From positions 1-49,886 of the forward strand of contig CAIRAO010000025.1 of assembly GCA_903876625.1 (NCBI GenBank): a stretch of DNA of 49,886 bases, given 5' to 3'. Within the stretch, counting starts at the first letter, position 1. Each line of letters opens with the position of its first letter. Below the pieces are notes generated by a model. The model did no database searches, had not been told where the DNA came from, and saw nothing but the letters and a program-made list of their open reading frames with translations. This DNA is from an uncultured Gallionellaceae bacterium (GTDB lineage Bacteria > Pseudomonadota > Gammaproteobacteria > Burkholderiales > Gallionellaceae). A program made the translations under genes and the position numbers. This document shows positions 7,981-17,270 of this stretch, one piece after another.

Positions 7981-9029
7981 TTCAAAACGACGATCTCAGT
8001 ACAACTCGCGTCATTTCTGCCGCCCCCGCCTCTCCGCAAGAGGAAGCTTTGGAACGCGCTCTGCGCCCAAAACTGCTGGACGAATATGTCGGGCAGGAAA
8101 AAATTCGCGGGCAACTCGAGATTTTTATTGAAGCCGCGCGCAAACGCGAAGAGCCGCTTGATCACGTTTTGCTGTTTGGTCCGCCGGGTTTGGGCAAAAC
8201 TACTTTAGCGCATATCATCTCGCGTGAAATGGGTGTAAACCTGCGCCAGACTTCTGGCCCCGTGCTTGAACGTGCGGGTGATCTCGCCGCCTTGCTCACC
8301 AATCTCGAACCGAATGACGTATTATTCATCGACGAAATTCATCGCCTGTCGCCTGTGGTAGAAGAGATTCTTTACCCCGCACTGGAAGATTATCAGATCG
8401 ACATCATGATCGGCGAGGGCCCGGCCGCACGCTCTGTAAAGCTTGATTTGCCGCCTTTCACACTGGTTGGCGCAACTACGCGTGCAGGCATGTTGACCAA
8501 TCCGTTGCGTGATCGTTTTGGTATCGTGGCTCGGCTGGAGTTTTATACACCGCAAGAATTACAACGCATCGTTACCCGTTCAGCCGGATTACTGGAACTG
8601 CCCATCTCGCCGGATGGCGCCTTCGAAATCGCCAAACGCTCTCGCGGCACGCCGCGCATTGCAAACCGTTTGCTTCGTCGCGTACGCGACTACGCCGACG
8701 TGCGAGCCGATGGAAAAGCGACACGCGAAGTCGCCGATGCCGCACTCATCATGCTGGACGTGGATGCGCAGGGACTCGACTTGATGGACAGAAAACTGCT
8801 CCTCGCCGTGATCGAAAAATTCATGGGCGGCCCCGTCGGTGTGGACAACCTCGCCGCCGCCATCGGCGAAGAACGCGACACCATCGAAGATGTACTGGAA
8901 CCTTATCTGATCCAGCAAGGTTATTTACACCGCACTCCACGTGGGCGTGTCGCAACGGCAAACGCCTACCAGCATTTTGGCTTGATACAGCCACGCAATG
9001 CGCACAACAGGGAATTGTGGGATGAGTAA
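7977..9029 (+). CDS. ruvB: Holliday junction branch-migration ATPase RuvB
   Basis: A 350-residue AAA+ motor. Walker A is [12 protein letters not shown] (about residues 68-79) and Walker B is [10 protein letters not shown]; sensor 1 is TTRAGML, and the Arg finger region is NPLRDRFGI. The C-terminal winged helix contains DLMDRKLL and ends in a HFG motif, as in the family. RuvB hexamers pump DNA through the RuvA-bound junction. The start overlaps ruvA by 4 bases and the stop overlaps the ybgC start by 8, so translation is coupled across three genes. Confidence 0.97.
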   Translation: MIQNDDLSTTRVISAAPASPQEEALERALRPKLLDEYVGQEKIRGQLEIFIEAARKREEPLDHVLLFGPPGLGKTTLAHIISREMGVNLRQTSGPVLERAGDLAALLTNLEPNDVLFIDEIHRLSPVVEEILYPALEDYQIDIMIGEGPAARSVKLDLPPFTLVGATTRAGMLTNPLRDRFGIVARLEFYTPQELQRIVTRSAGLLELPISPDGAFEIAKRSRGTPRIANRLLRRVRDYADVRADGKATREVADAALIMLDVDAQGLDLMDRKLLLAVIEKFMGGPVGVDNLAAAIGEERDTIEDVLEPYLIQQGYLHRTPRGRVATANAYQHFGLIQPRNAHNRELWDE

Positions 9030-9426
9030 ACACAAAATATTTTCTTTCCCGGTGCGTGTTTATTTTCAGGACACCGACGCGGGCGGCGTTGTATACCATT
9101 CTAACTATATAAACTTTATGGAGCGGGCACGGACAGAGTGGCTGCGTACTTTCGGCTACACCAATACGGGCATGATGAAAGAACTCGGGTTGGTGTTCGT
9201 GGTGCGCTCGGTCAAGCTGGATTATTTAAAACCCGCGCTACTTGATGATTTGCTCACTGTGACTGCGCAAATCAAAGAAATAGGCCGTAGCCGGGTCACG
9301 TTACTTCAAACCGTTTTACGCGGTGAAGAATTATTAACCGAAGGTGAAGTACATCTGGTGTGTGTTACGGCGGATAATTTTAAACCGGTAAGCGTCCCCG
9401 AAGTGTTGCGCAAACATTGGAGTTAA
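9022..9426 (+). CDS. ybgC: Tol-Pal associated acyl-CoA thioesterase YbgC
   Basis: A 134-residue hotdog-fold thioesterase. The signature [18 protein letters not shown] near residue 15 holds the catalytic Asp of the 4-hydroxybenzoyl-CoA thioesterase-type subfamily. In E. coli YbgC acts on acyl-CoA or acyl-ACP and is linked to phospholipid enzymes. The ATG at 9022 is chosen because it gives the usual N-terminus ([15 protein letters not shown]); the frame is open further upstream inside ruvB. It opens the tol block and lies 4 bases before tolQ. Confidence 0.93.
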   Translation: MSKHKIFSFPVRVYFQDTDAGGVVYHSNYINFMERARTEWLRTFGYTNTGMMKELGLVFVVRSVKLDYLKPALLDDLLTVTAQIKEIGRSRVTLLQTVLRGEELLTEGEVHLVCVTADNFKPVSVPEVLRKHWS

Positions 9427-9430
9427 CGAA

Positions 9431-10105
9431 ATGAATTTGATTCAAGACTTGTCGTTCATTCATGTGCTGGAAAACGCCAGTTTATTGGTGCAGTTGGTAA
9501 TGGGATTATTGTTGTTGGTCTCAATACTTTCCTGGTGGTACATTTTTCTTAAGATGTTTACCGTGCACAGAGCCGTTAAACAGAGCGCCGACTTTGAAGA
9601 TGCATTCTGGGCTAATACCGATCTCAATAAACTTTTTCAAAGCGTGCGGGATTCAGGTGAACAAGCAGGCAGTATGGAGCGCATATTTAGCGCCGGACTG
9701 AGCGAATTTGTAAAATTAAAAAAGAAGGGTAACGTAGACAACGTAGCCATCATGGAAAGCACGCGACGGGCTATGCGTGCAACCTATCAGCGCGAGATGG
9801 ACTCGCTCGAATCTCATCTGTCATTTTTAGCCACGGTCGGTTCGGTCAGCCCTTACGTCGGGTTGTTTGGCACGGTGTGGGGCATTATGAATGCATTCCG
9901 CAGTTTATCGAATGTAGGCCAAGCCACTCTGGCACATGTGGCTCCCGGTATCGCCGAAGCGCTGATTGCAACTGCGATGGGCTTGTTCGCCGCCATCCCG
10001 GCAGTGGTTGCCTACAACCGTTATGCCTATGACGTCGGACGCCTGGCATCACGTTTTGAAAGCTTCATGGAAGAATTTTCCAACGTTCTGCAAAGGCAGC
10101 CATGA
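9431..10105 (+). CDS. tolQ: Tol-Pal proton channel subunit TolQ
   Basis: A 224-residue inner-membrane protein of the MotA/TolQ/ExbB family. The first helix is near residues 12-36 (NASLLVQLVMGLLLLVSILSWW). The two paired helices near 130-205 include the typical VGSVSPYVGLFGTVWGIMNAF segment and IAEALIATAMGLFAAIPAVVAYN. With TolR it converts proton flow into motion of TolA for outer-membrane constriction at division. The stop overlaps the tolR start (ATGA, 10102-10105). Confidence 0.96.
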   Translation: MNLIQDLSFIHVLENASLLVQLVMGLLLLVSILSWWYIFLKMFTVHRAVKQSADFEDAFWANTDLNKLFQSVRDSGEQAGSMERIFSAGLSEFVKLKKKGNVDNVAIMESTRRAMRATYQREMDSLESHLSFLATVGSVSPYVGLFGTVWGIMNAFRSLSNVGQATLAHVAPGIAEALIATAMGLFAAIPAVVAYNRYAYDVGRLASRFESFMEEFSNVLQRQP

Positions 10106-10521
10106 GCAGCTCACGCCGAAATAGCCACCAGCCCATGAGCCAGATCAACGTCGTTCCCTACATCGACGTGATGCTGGTATTACTCGTCATTTTTATGATA
10201 ACCGCCCCTATGTTGAATCCGGGACAAATCGATTTGCCCAGCATAGGAAAATCTTCCGCACCGGCAGTCGCACCGATTGAAGTGATGATCAAAAAAGATA
10301 CGACATTAGCCGTACGGGATCACAATCAGGGCGGCTTTGAACACCCTGTCTCGCGAGTTGAACTTGCCGCTTTCCTTAAACAAAAACAGGAAAAGAATTC
10401 CGAGCAGGCTGTCGTTATCTCTGCCGACAAAAATGTACGTTATGAAGAAGTGATCAACGTCATGGATATGTTGCAACAACAACAGATTAAAAAAGTGGGG
10501 CTCTTTACCAAGCCGCGCTAA
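10102..10521 (+). CDS. tolR: Tol-Pal subunit TolR
   Basis: A 139-residue ExbD/TolR protein: a short cytoplasmic tail, one membrane helix (INVVPYIDVMLVLLVIFMIT) with the essential membrane Asp (VPYIDVML), then a periplasmic domain that dimerises and binds peptidoglycan. Length and motif are typical. It partners TolQ, whose gene overlaps it. A 32-base gap follows before tolA. Confidence 0.95.
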   Translation: MSSSRRNSHQPMSQINVVPYIDVMLVLLVIFMITAPMLNPGQIDLPSIGKSSAPAVAPIEVMIKKDTTLAVRDHNQGGFEHPVSRVELAAFLKQKQEKNSEQAVVISADKNVRYEEVINVMDMLQQQQIKKVGLFTKPR

Positions 10522-10553
10522 TGACCCATTTATAGTTTTGGCAAGAAACAAAC

Positions 10554-11375
10554 ATGAGCACGCTAACCTTTAATGAGGCCCATCAATTTTCCGCCGGTGC
10601 ATTGGCGCTGGTAGTACATGCCCTATTTTTTTCCCTGCTTTATTTCAGCTTTAATTGGCATGTAAAAATTCCTCCCAATATGGTCGTTGAAATTTGGGAA
10701 AGCCTGCCCGAACCGGTCACAGAGACCACCACGATGCCATCTACTCCGATTCCGGTTTTTCAAAAATCTGAAACGATTTCCATACCCAAGGTGACAGAGC
10801 CTGTAGTTGTAGCTGTAGCTAAAGCTGATATTGTAATTAAAGATAAAAAAAAGAAAAAAATTGAATCTGTGAAAAAGGTAGAGCCTGCTGTTAAAAAAAC
10901 TTCCAATCAGGAAGAAAAGATCCATCAAAAGTCAGATGAAGATAAAAAAGTTCTCGCACAGTCTGAGCAGGACAGAAAAGCAAAACAAGAAGAGCTCGAC
11001 AAGCTAATCGCGGATACAGAAAAGTCAGCGCGGGAAAGTGAACGTATCCAGGAGCGCAGAGCAAAAATGCGCTCAGAACTTGATGAAGCCACAAAGAGTG
11101 AAGTAGCAAAATATAAAGAGCTGATTCAAGCTAAAATCAGCCGCAACATCATTATGCCGCCAGACGTTGCCGATAATGCAGAAGCCATATTCCTGATCAC
11201 TGTCTTGCCGGGCGGCTCGGTGATGGATAATGTGAAACTGGAAAAAAGTAGCGGCAACACGGCTTATGATAATGCTGCTGAGCGTGCCATATACAAGGCT
11301 CAGCCGTTACCGATGCCGCAGGATGCAGAGCTTTCCAGAATGTTTCGAGAGCTGCGTTTATCAGTTAAACCTTGA
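10554..11375 (+). CDS. tolA: Tol-Pal linker protein TolA
   Basis: A 273-residue protein. An N-terminal membrane helix (about residues 15-36, ALALVVHALFFSLLYFSF) with a SxxxH-type face for TolQR is followed by a Pro/Thr/Val stretch, then a highly charged Lys/Glu/Asp helical domain (about 95-180). Last comes a C-terminal TonB-like domain (about 185-273) with YKELIQAKISRNI, VLPGGSVMDNVKLEKSSG and YDNAAERAI. It spans the periplasm from TolQR to TolB/Pal. The helical domain is shorter than in E. coli TolA (421 residues), which is common in betaproteobacteria. Confidence 0.93.
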   Translation: MSTLTFNEAHQFSAGALALVVHALFFSLLYFSFNWHVKIPPNMVVEIWESLPEPVTETTTMPSTPIPVFQKSETISIPKVTEPVVVAVAKADIVIKDKKKKKIESVKKVEPAVKKTSNQEEKIHQKSDEDKKVLAQSEQDRKAKQEELDKLIADTEKSARESERIQERRAKMRSELDEATKSEVAKYKELIQAKISRNIIMPPDVADNAEAIFLITVLPGGSVMDNVKLEKSSGNTAYDNAAERAIYKAQPLPMPQDAELSRMFRELRLSVKP

Positions 11376-11385
11376 AGGAGATTTT

Positions 11386-12648
11386 ATGTTGTTGCGTTTA
11401 GCCGGTTTAATTTTCTTGCTGTGTCTGGCTTTTCCCGCCTGCGCAATATTGGATATTGAAGTCACCGGCGCAGGAGAACATCAAACCCCGGTCGCTATCG
11501 CTCCGTTCGCGGGTGAAGACTCGCTAGATCAACGCATCACTGAAATTGTGGCAAACGACCTCAAACGCACGGGTCTTTTCAAACTGCTTGAAACTTCCGG
11601 GAAAAAAACAAGTGATATAAAGGCAATAGATTATTCCGAATGGACAAAAGTTGAGGCGCTTGCCATTGGCAGCATCGTAAAACTTCCCAACGACTATCTC
11701 GAAGTTCGTTTTCACCTTTTGGATACAGTTAAAAAGAATGAATTGTTTGGACAGGCAGTTTCCGCAAAAGGCACACAGATCCGCGCGATTGCGCATCGAA
11801 TTTCTGACTTGATCTATTTTAAATTGACCGAGAGCCCGGGTGTGTTCAGCACACGTATCGCCTATGTAAATCGCCAGGGGAAATACAACCGCCTAGTCGT
11901 TGCGGACAGCGATGGCTATGGCGAACAAACTTTATTGGCGTCGAATCAGCCGATCATGTCACCTGCCTGGTCTCCCGACGGTGAAACACTGGCCTATGTC
12001 AGCTTTGAGCAGGGGCGTGCACTGGTTTATGCACAATCATTGTCATCACGTCAGCGAGTCTTGCTTGCCTCTTTCCCCGGGAGTAACAGCGCACCGACCT
12101 GGTCACCGGACGGAAAACAACTGGCTATCGTATTGACTCGTGATGGCAGTTCTCAGGTATATCTGGTACGCGCAGACGGCTCAGATCATCGCCGCATAAG
12201 CTCAAGTGACACTATCGATACCGAACCCAATTTTTCACCCGACGGTCGCTCTATTATATTTACCTCTGATCGTGGCGGAAGCGCACAAATTTACCAGATG
12301 TCTGCCAATGGCGGAAACGTAGAGCGCTTAACCTTCGACGGCAGCAATAATTTCTCTCCACGCTACAGTCCGGATGGCAAAAGTTTTGTATTTACCCATT
12401 TCAACGAAGGTATTTTCCACATTGCCGTGCAGGATTTCGAAACCAGACAAGTTCAGATTCTCACCCCGGGGGGCTGGGAGAAAAAACCCAGTTTTGCCCC
12501 AAACGGAAAGCTGGTACTGTTTGCCACCGAGGTGCGGGGTCGTGGTATATTAGCAACCGTATCAAGCGATGGTCGGGTAAAAGAAAAAATGACCCCGCAA
12601 CAAGGCGATATTCGGGAACCCACATGGGGGCCGTTTGTTAAGCAATAA
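11386..12648 (+). CDS. tolB: Periplasmic protein TolB
   Basis: A 420-residue protein. A signal peptide (about residues 1-20, ending CLAFPACA) leads into the D1 domain, then a six-bladed beta-propeller with repeated SPDG words (WSPDGETLAYVS, WSPDGKQLAIV, FSPDGRSIIFTS, YSPDGKSFVFTH, FAPNGKLVLFAT). TolB docks with Pal and TolA. The ATG at 11386 is chosen because GAAGGAG lies 5 bases upstream and a signal peptide follows; the frame is open 40 codons upstream inside tolA. It is 10 bases after the tolA stop. Confidence 0.96.
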   Translation: MLLRLAGLIFLLCLAFPACAILDIEVTGAGEHQTPVAIAPFAGEDSLDQRITEIVANDLKRTGLFKLLETSGKKTSDIKAIDYSEWTKVEALAIGSIVKLPNDYLEVRFHLLDTVKKNELFGQAVSAKGTQIRAIAHRISDLIYFKLTESPGVFSTRIAYVNRQGKYNRLVVADSDGYGEQTLLASNQPIMSPAWSPDGETLAYVSFEQGRALVYAQSLSSRQRVLLASFPGSNSAPTWSPDGKQLAIVLTRDGSSQVYLVRADGSDHRRISSSDTIDTEPNFSPDGRSIIFTSDRGGSAQIYQMSANGGNVERLTFDGSNNFSPRYSPDGKSFVFTHFNEGIFHIAVQDFETRQVQILTPGGWEKKPSFAPNGKLVLFATEVRGRGILATVSSDGRVKEKMTPQQGDIREPTWGPFVKQ

Positions 12649-12666
12649 CTTTTTTTGGAGTTTTCC

Positions 12667-13323
12667 ATGAAGAAACTAATATTTAGCATTGTGCTGGTTA
12701 ACTTGTTGGCAGCTTGCGGCTCTATACGTACTCCATTTGATTCCCCTGCGGCAAAACAGGAACCCGCTGCCGCTACGCCAGCCCCTGAAGCTGCAAAAAC
12801 AGAAACCACTACTTCACCCGATGTAAATGCCAAACCTTTGGATAATCCTGCTGCAGAAACGCCTGTTGCAGCGGATGCGGCACCTAAAGCTGAAGCTGCC
12901 GCAACGGCCGAAGCAACCCCCGCCCCTACAGCGGCAGCTGTTGCCACTCCTCCGGCTGAAACATCTGACCCGCTCAACGATCCGGCCAGCCCACTTTACA
13001 AACGTAGTGTTTATTTCCCTTTTGATGTGGATACAGTTCAGGAAGCGGACAAAGTGACCATAAAGGCTCATGGCGCATATTTGGCAGCTCATCCGGATAA
13101 AAAAGTTCGCGTAGAAGGAAATACGGATGAGCGCGGCAGCAGTGAATATAACTTGGCTCTCGGTCAGCACCGTGCCAACAATACCAAGAAAGCATTGGTT
13201 TTAGCAGGTGCAAAAGCTGAACAAATCGAGTCCATCAGTTTCGGTGAAGAAAAGCCTCTGGCAGCCGGACACGATGAAGCATCATGGTCTCAAAACCGAC
13301 GCTCAGACATCAAATATAAATAA
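12667..13323 (+). CDS. pal: Peptidoglycan-associated lipoprotein Pal
   Basis: A 218-residue lipoprotein. The signal peptide ends in the lipobox LLAAC (Cys17). An unusually long Ala/Pro/Glu-rich low-complexity linker (about residues 25-100) precedes the OmpA-like domain (about 110-218) with VYFPFDVDTVQ, VRVEGNTDERGSSEYNLALGQ (meso-diaminopimelate binding) and RRSDI. It anchors the outer membrane to peptidoglycan. The ATG at 12667 is chosen over an upstream TTG because the TTG overlaps the TTGGAG ribosome site. The linker is longer than in E. coli Pal (173 residues in total). Confidence 0.95.
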   Translation: MKKLIFSIVLVNLLAACGSIRTPFDSPAAKQEPAAATPAPEAAKTETTTSPDVNAKPLDNPAAETPVAADAAPKAEAAATAEATPAPTAAAVATPPAETSDPLNDPASPLYKRSVYFPFDVDTVQEADKVTIKAHGAYLAAHPDKKVRVEGNTDERGSSEYNLALGQHRANNTKKALVLAGAKAEQIESISFGEEKPLAAGHDEASWSQNRRSDIKYK

Positions 13324-13325
13324 GC

Positions 13326-14093
13326 GTGCATCCACTCCGTTTTATTGTATTTGCTATCTTTTGTCTCACGGCAGCCCCCAGTTTTGCGGGGCTGTTTAGT
13401 GACAACGAGGCTCGCCAACAGATTCAGCAACTGCAAGCGAAAGCCGCTTCAACTGAAGAATTACTCGTTAAGCTGGACGCTGCAAACAAGCAGCAAACCA
13501 GTGCTCTTCTCGACTTGCAAACTCTAATTGATGCGCAGAGTGCGGATCTGCGCAAGCTCCGGGGTCAAATTGAGGAACTCGTCCACAATTTGCAAGATGC
13601 TGAAAAACGGCAAAAAGATTTCTATGTTGATTTGGATGGCCGCATGCGCCGTTTTGAAGCTGCAGATAGTACAACAGCTGATAAAACAAGCAGTGTGAAA
13701 AGCAAATCAGATGATAGTGTCGCTGAAAATCGAGCTCTTGAAGCCGCTTTGGGTTTTTACAAAGCAGAAAATTTTCAAAGTGCGATCAATGCGTTTCAGG
13801 AATTCCTGATCAATTACCCCAAATCTGTTCACATTGCTAATGTTCGCTATTGGGCCGGCAATGCCTACTATATGCTAAGGGATTACAAAAATAGTTTGGA
13901 CAACTTCCAGGTGATAGCCAACAAATTTGACACCTACCCGAAGATTGCCGAAGTGATGTTCAGTATTGCTGATTGTCAGGAATTGCTAAATGACAATGAA
14001 GCGGCCAAGGCTACCCTAAAACAGATTTCAACAAAATACCCCAATTCTGACGCTGCCGCAAAAGCCAAAAAAGAATTGGCTAACCTCAAATAG
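13326..14093 (+). CDS. cpoB: Cell division coordinator CpoB (YbgF)
   Basis: A 255-residue exported protein beginning at GTG 13326, 2 bases after pal. The signal peptide ends near APSFA (residues 1-21). An N-terminal coiled coil (about 25-110, QIQQLQAKAASTEELLVKLD) trimerises the family. Three TPR-like repeats follow (about 130-255): ALGFYKAENFQSAINAFQEFL, RYWAGNAYYMLRDYKNSLDNF, and FSIADCQELLNDNEAAKATLK. CpoB links TolA with PBP1B so that outer-membrane constriction keeps pace with septal wall synthesis. Confidence 0.93.
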   Translation: MHPLRFIVFAIFCLTAAPSFAGLFSDNEARQQIQQLQAKAASTEELLVKLDAANKQQTSALLDLQTLIDAQSADLRKLRGQIEELVHNLQDAEKRQKDFYVDLDGRMRRFEAADSTTADKTSSVKSKSDDSVAENRALEAALGFYKAENFQSAINAFQEFLINYPKSVHIANVRYWAGNAYYMLRDYKNSLDNFQVIANKFDTYPKIAEVMFSIADCQELLNDNEAAKATLKQISTKYPNSDAAAKAKKELANLK

Positions 14094-14106
14094 CTTTTGC
14101 ATAATC

Positions 14107-14766
14107 ATGTCCAATTCCACTGCGAGCACCTCGCTCCGCATCAGTGAAATATTCTATTCGTTGCAGGGTGAAAGCACTCGCGTCGGTCTGCCCACAGTAT
14201 TTGTTCGGCTGACTGGCTGCCCCCTTAGATGCACCTATTGCGACACCGCCTATGCATTTAGCGGTGGAAACAACAAAACTTTGCAAGAGATCATGGAGGA
14301 TGTGGCTACTTACGCGACACGCTATGTTTGTGTCACCGGCGGCGAACCGCTGGCGCAGAAAGGCTGCCTAACGCTGCTTCAAAATTTATGCGATGCCGGA
14401 TACAGTGTTTCGTTGGAAACGAGCGGCGCGCTTGATGTAAGCAAAGTTGACTCGCGTGTTTCAAAAATTCTAGACATCAAAACACCGGCATCGGGTGAAG
14501 TGTCAAAAAACCTGTGGGATAATTTATTTCATCTAAATTCACACGACGAAATAAAATTCGTATTGTGTGATGTGGAAGATTACGTCTGGGCCAGGCAAAA
14601 ACTGCAAGAACATCTTCTGGCTGAAAAGTGCACTGTACTATTCTCACCGGCGCAGGGACAACTTGAAGCCCGCGAACTCGCCGAATGGATATTACGCGAC
14701 AAATTAGACGTAAGATTACAAGTTCAATTACATAAATTACTCTGGGGAAACCAACAGGGAAAATGA
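14107..14766 (+). CDS. queE: 7-carboxy-7-deazaguanine synthase QueE
   Basis: A 219-residue radical SAM enzyme. The [14 protein letters not shown] motif (about residues 37-50) ligates the 4Fe-4S cluster through CxxxCxxC; YSLQGES near residue 20 is the family substrate region, and VTGGEPL binds SAM. It converts 6-carboxytetrahydropterin to 7-carboxy-7-deazaguanine in queuosine synthesis. It overlaps queC by 4 bases (ATGA). It follows cpoB by 13 bases, so it may be read from the tol-pal transcript, an arrangement seen in many proteobacteria. Confidence 0.95.
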   Translation: MSNSTASTSLRISEIFYSLQGESTRVGLPTVFVRLTGCPLRCTYCDTAYAFSGGNNKTLQEIMEDVATYATRYVCVTGGEPLAQKGCLTLLQNLCDAGYSVSLETSGALDVSKVDSRVSKILDIKTPASGEVSKNLWDNLFHLNSHDEIKFVLCDVEDYVWARQKLQEHLLAEKCTVLFSPAQGQLEARELAEWILRDKLDVRLQVQLHKLLWGNQQGK

Positions 14767-15437
14767 AAAAAGCGGTTGTATTACTTTCCGGCGGATTAGA
14801 CTCGGCAACCGTACTTGCGATGGCTCGCCAGCAAGGCTACGCCTGTTACGCACTGAGTGTAGATTATGGACAACGCCATCATGCTGAATTAGCGGCGGCT
14901 GCGCTTGTGGCCAAGGCCTTGGGTGCAACCGAGCACAGAGTCATTAACATTGACCTCACCACTTTTGGCGGCTCTGCCTTGACCGACTCAAAGATCGCCG
15001 TTCCCGAAAAAGAGAGCGCAGGTATTCCGCTCACCTATGTGCCCGCACGCAACACCATCATGCTTTCGTTAGCTTTGGCATGGGCAGAGGTCTTGCAGTC
15101 GCAAGACATTTTTTTTGGAGTGAACGCAGTAGACTATTCGGGTTACCCGGATTGCCGCCCTGAATATGTGGCTGCATTTGAACGCATGTCCAATCTTGCC
15201 ACCAAAGCAGCCGTTGAAGGTCATTCACTTACAATACACGCCCCTCTTTTACACTTGAGCAAAGCCGGGATCATTCAACTGGGCGTAAAACTCGGCGTGG
15301 AATATAGTATGACTGTTTCTTGTTACCAAGCTGACGAGAAAGGACGTGCCTGCGGTGTATGTGACTCATGCCGTTTGCGTCGTGCGGGGTTTGAAGAGGC
15401 CAGAGTGACCGATTTGACGCGCTATCGTAACGCTTAG
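14763..15437 (+). CDS. queC: 7-cyano-7-deazaguanine synthase QueC
   Basis: A 224-residue ATP-dependent ligase that makes preQ0 from the QueE product. The PP-loop is [14 protein letters not shown] (residues 8-21), SVDYGQRH follows, and the zinc site near the C-terminus has four Cys ([18 protein letters not shown]). Length is typical. The last step to the tRNA base needs QueF and Tgt, not in this window. It is the last gene of the train before tRNA-Lys. Confidence 0.96.
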   Translation: MKKAVVLLSGGLDSATVLAMARQQGYACYALSVDYGQRHHAELAAAALVAKALGATEHRVINIDLTTFGGSALTDSKIAVPEKESAGIPLTYVPARNTIMLSLALAWAEVLQSQDIFFGVNAVDYSGYPDCRPEYVAAFERMSNLATKAAVEGHSLTIHAPLLHLSKAGIIQLGVKLGVEYSMTVSCYQADEKGRACGVCDSCRLRRAGFEEARVTDLTRYRNA

Positions 15438-15452
15438 CCAGCCGGTATTGCG

Positions 15453-15480
15453 TTGACAGCAGGGGGCAAATCCGTATAAT
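15453..15480 (+). promoter_or_regulatory. Sigma-70 promoter of tRNA-Lys
   Basis: Consensus TTGACA (15453-15458) and TATAAT (15475-15480), 16 bases apart. A GC-rich discriminator (GCGCCC) follows, typical of growth-rate-controlled stable RNA promoters. The predicted start is near 15487, about 15 bases before the mature tRNA. Confidence 0.9.
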
Positions 15481-15501
15481 GCGCCCTTCCTTTTGGGATG
15501 A

Positions 15502-15577
15502 GGGACGATAGCTCAGCCGGTAGAGCAGCGGACTTTTAATCCGTTGGTCGCGAGTTCGAATCTCGCTCGTCCTACCA
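15502..15577 (+). tRNA. tRNA-Lys (anticodon UUU)
   Basis: A 76-base cloverleaf with encoded CCA. The acceptor GGGACGA pairs with TCGTCCT (a G-U pair at 1-72). The D arm is GCTC...GAGC, the anticodon stem GCGGA/TCCGT with loop CTTTTAA (anticodon TTT), and the T arm GCGAG-TTCGAAT-CTCGC. The discriminator is A. Confidence 0.97.
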
Positions 15578-15793
15578 AGTAAATTCAACTACTTAGTAAA
15601 CTTCTCCTAAAAGCGAATCTGGCAGCCAATTTCTTCTTGTAGGCAAATTCGGAAATAATAGCTTACTCAGACAGATCAATATCATCAATCCAAAATGAAT
15701 TTAAGATTAGCTGAACTCTAACTGACTATGTTTCAAAGTTAGTTTGCCAAGCGACCCAAAGTGGTTGAAGATAACGTTGTTGGGAGAACTGTT

Positions 15794-16576
15794 GTGAATA
15801 TGACCAAGCCTTTAATATTAAAAGGGACAGCTATAGGCGGCGAAAAGGAACCGTTGATTTGTACGTCCCTAATCGCAAAGAATGAAGCGGCATTACTCAG
15901 TGAATTAGCCATAGTTGTCCAGAAGTCACCGGATATTATTGAATGGAGAGTCGACTATTTTGAAGACATCGGAGATGTGGCATGCGTTCTGTCTGCTGCT
16001 CAGCATATTCGGGATGGCACTAATGGAATCCCAATAATTTTTACCCGTCGCTCTACTCTCGAAGGAGGGGAGGCGATTGCAATAAATGAAGATCAGGTCC
16101 TGGAAATATATCAGGCAGTTTGCGCATCAAAATACGTCGACTTTATCGATTATGAGTTGAGCCTCGATCCCATTCATTTCAAGGCGGCGCTTAATGCTGC
16201 ACACAATAACGGAATCAAGCTCATCGCATCATTTCATGATTTCCAACTGACTCCTCCAAAAGCAAATATCGTTGAAAAATTTATCCTGGCGGAAAAAATG
16301 GGTGCAGATATTGCAAAGGTTGCTGTAATGCCTCGTACAATTGATGATGTATTGACGCTTCTTGCGGCAACGCTTGAAGGCAATCGAAGCAGCAAGCTGC
16401 CGATTATAAGCATGTCAATGGGACCCTTTGGTTCTTTCAGCAGGCTATTTGGATGGGCATTCGGTTCTTCAGTTACCTTTGCTGTGGGTGACAAGGCCTC
16501 TGCTCCGGGGCAGGTGCCTATAGAGGAATTACGCTCTGTTCTTGAAATTCTCCACCGGTCACTTATGTCCAAGTAA
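15794..16576 (+). CDS. aroD: Type I 3-dehydroquinate dehydratase
   Basis: A 260-residue class I enzyme of the shikimate pathway (3-dehydroquinate to 3-dehydroshikimate through a Schiff base). The active-site landmarks are present: EWRVDYF, FTRRSTLEGG, SFHDF with the catalytic His, AKVAVMP with the Schiff-base Lys, and SMSMGPFGSFSRLFG. The GTG at 15794 lies 6 bases after GGGAGA; an ATG two codons later is the alternative. No other aro gene is adjacent. Betaproteobacteria mostly use the unrelated type II enzyme (AroQ), so this single gene just after a tRNA may be acquired or redundant. Confidence 0.9.
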   Translation: MNMTKPLILKGTAIGGEKEPLICTSLIAKNEAALLSELAIVVQKSPDIIEWRVDYFEDIGDVACVLSAAQHIRDGTNGIPIIFTRRSTLEGGEAIAINEDQVLEIYQAVCASKYVDFIDYELSLDPIHFKAALNAAHNNGIKLIASFHDFQLTPPKANIVEKFILAEKMGADIAKVAVMPRTIDDVLTLLAATLEGNRSSKLPIISMSMGPFGSFSRLFGWAFGSSVTFAVGDKASAPGQVPIEELRSVLEILHRSLMSK

Positions 16577-16664
16577 AGTTCTATGCAATTTCAGTTGAGC
16601 AATATTTTCTCATCACTGTGAAACTACTATCGTCATCAACAACTGATAAATTTATCACGAATGA

Positions 16665-17003
16665 TTATTTTCGCAAATCAAACTTCATTCCTGACGGAAG
16701 GTTTATTGTAAATAACTTGTCCGCATTGGCGATTTTTAGAATGTTGGCAACGGGCCCGGGAACACTTGTTAGTGATATCTTTTTTTTTGCCTGTGCTGCT
16801 TGTTCATCAAGGATCATCAGCATTCCCAAAGCGGAGCTATCCATATATTTAAGCAAGCTAACATCAACTGAAATATTCTTTAAGGCTTTGTTGGAAAAAA
16901 TCTGCTCGCAAATATCTTTGAATTCGGTAAAGCTGGATGAATCGAATTTATCAAAAATCTTCAAATTAATACGATCACCCTGTATTTTCAATTCCATCGT
17001 CAT
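16665..17003 (-). CDS. STAS-domain protein (anti-sigma factor antagonist type)
   Basis: A 112-residue single STAS domain. The strand-helix pattern runs from MELKIQGDRINLKIF, and the loop LLKYMDSSALGMLMILDEQA carries the Ser pair (DSSALG) that anti-sigma antagonists use for phosphorylation. The ATG at 17003 has AAGGAG 6 bases upstream. No partner kinase (RsbW/SpoIIAB-like) or PP2C phosphatase lies nearby, so the partner must be encoded elsewhere. It could equally take part in a lipid or toluene-tolerance type system; single-domain STAS proteins are not specific. Confidence 0.85.
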   Translation of the reverse strand: MTMELKIQGDRINLKIFDKFDSSSFTEFKDICEQIFSNKALKNISVDVSLLKYMDSSALGMLMILDEQAAQAKKKISLTSVPGPVANILKIANADKLFTINLPSGMKFDLRK

Positions 17004-17227
17004 CAAGTGCTCCTTTTGCGTTAAGGTTTCTTTTTTTCATGGCAAATTTGAATAACTAGCTTTTGCAATAATAACTGTCCAATAGCAGAACGTCACACTA
17101 AATATGTTTAAAGTAAGTGCCCGATAGTCAGAAACCAGAGCATGATTTATTTCCGTAAAAACTATCTCAGTGGCTAAGATACAAGAAGGTATCAATGGAA
17201 CAAGTCGATTTTGAGATATTTGAAAAT

Positions 17228-17257
17228 AAAAAAAGCAGGGTTTCCCCTGCTTTTTTT
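17228..17257 (-). terminator. Bidirectional-looking terminator after Ala/Lys-rich gene
   Basis: A GCAGGG/CCCTGC stem with a four-base loop, flanked by seven A on one side and seven T on the other. On the minus strand it ends the 76-residue gene 13 bases after its stop. Confidence 0.88.
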
Positions 17258-17270
17258 AAGTGAAGCAATA

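Noticed and set aside
12453-12977. 174-codon Ala/Ser/Gly-rich frame opposite pal
   Set aside because: Produced by the low-complexity Ala/Pro linker of pal read on the other strand.
15562-15577. tRNA-Lys 3' end as an attachment site of an integrated island
   Set aside because: No second copy of the tRNA end and no integrase was found by reading the following kilobases; kept only as a question.
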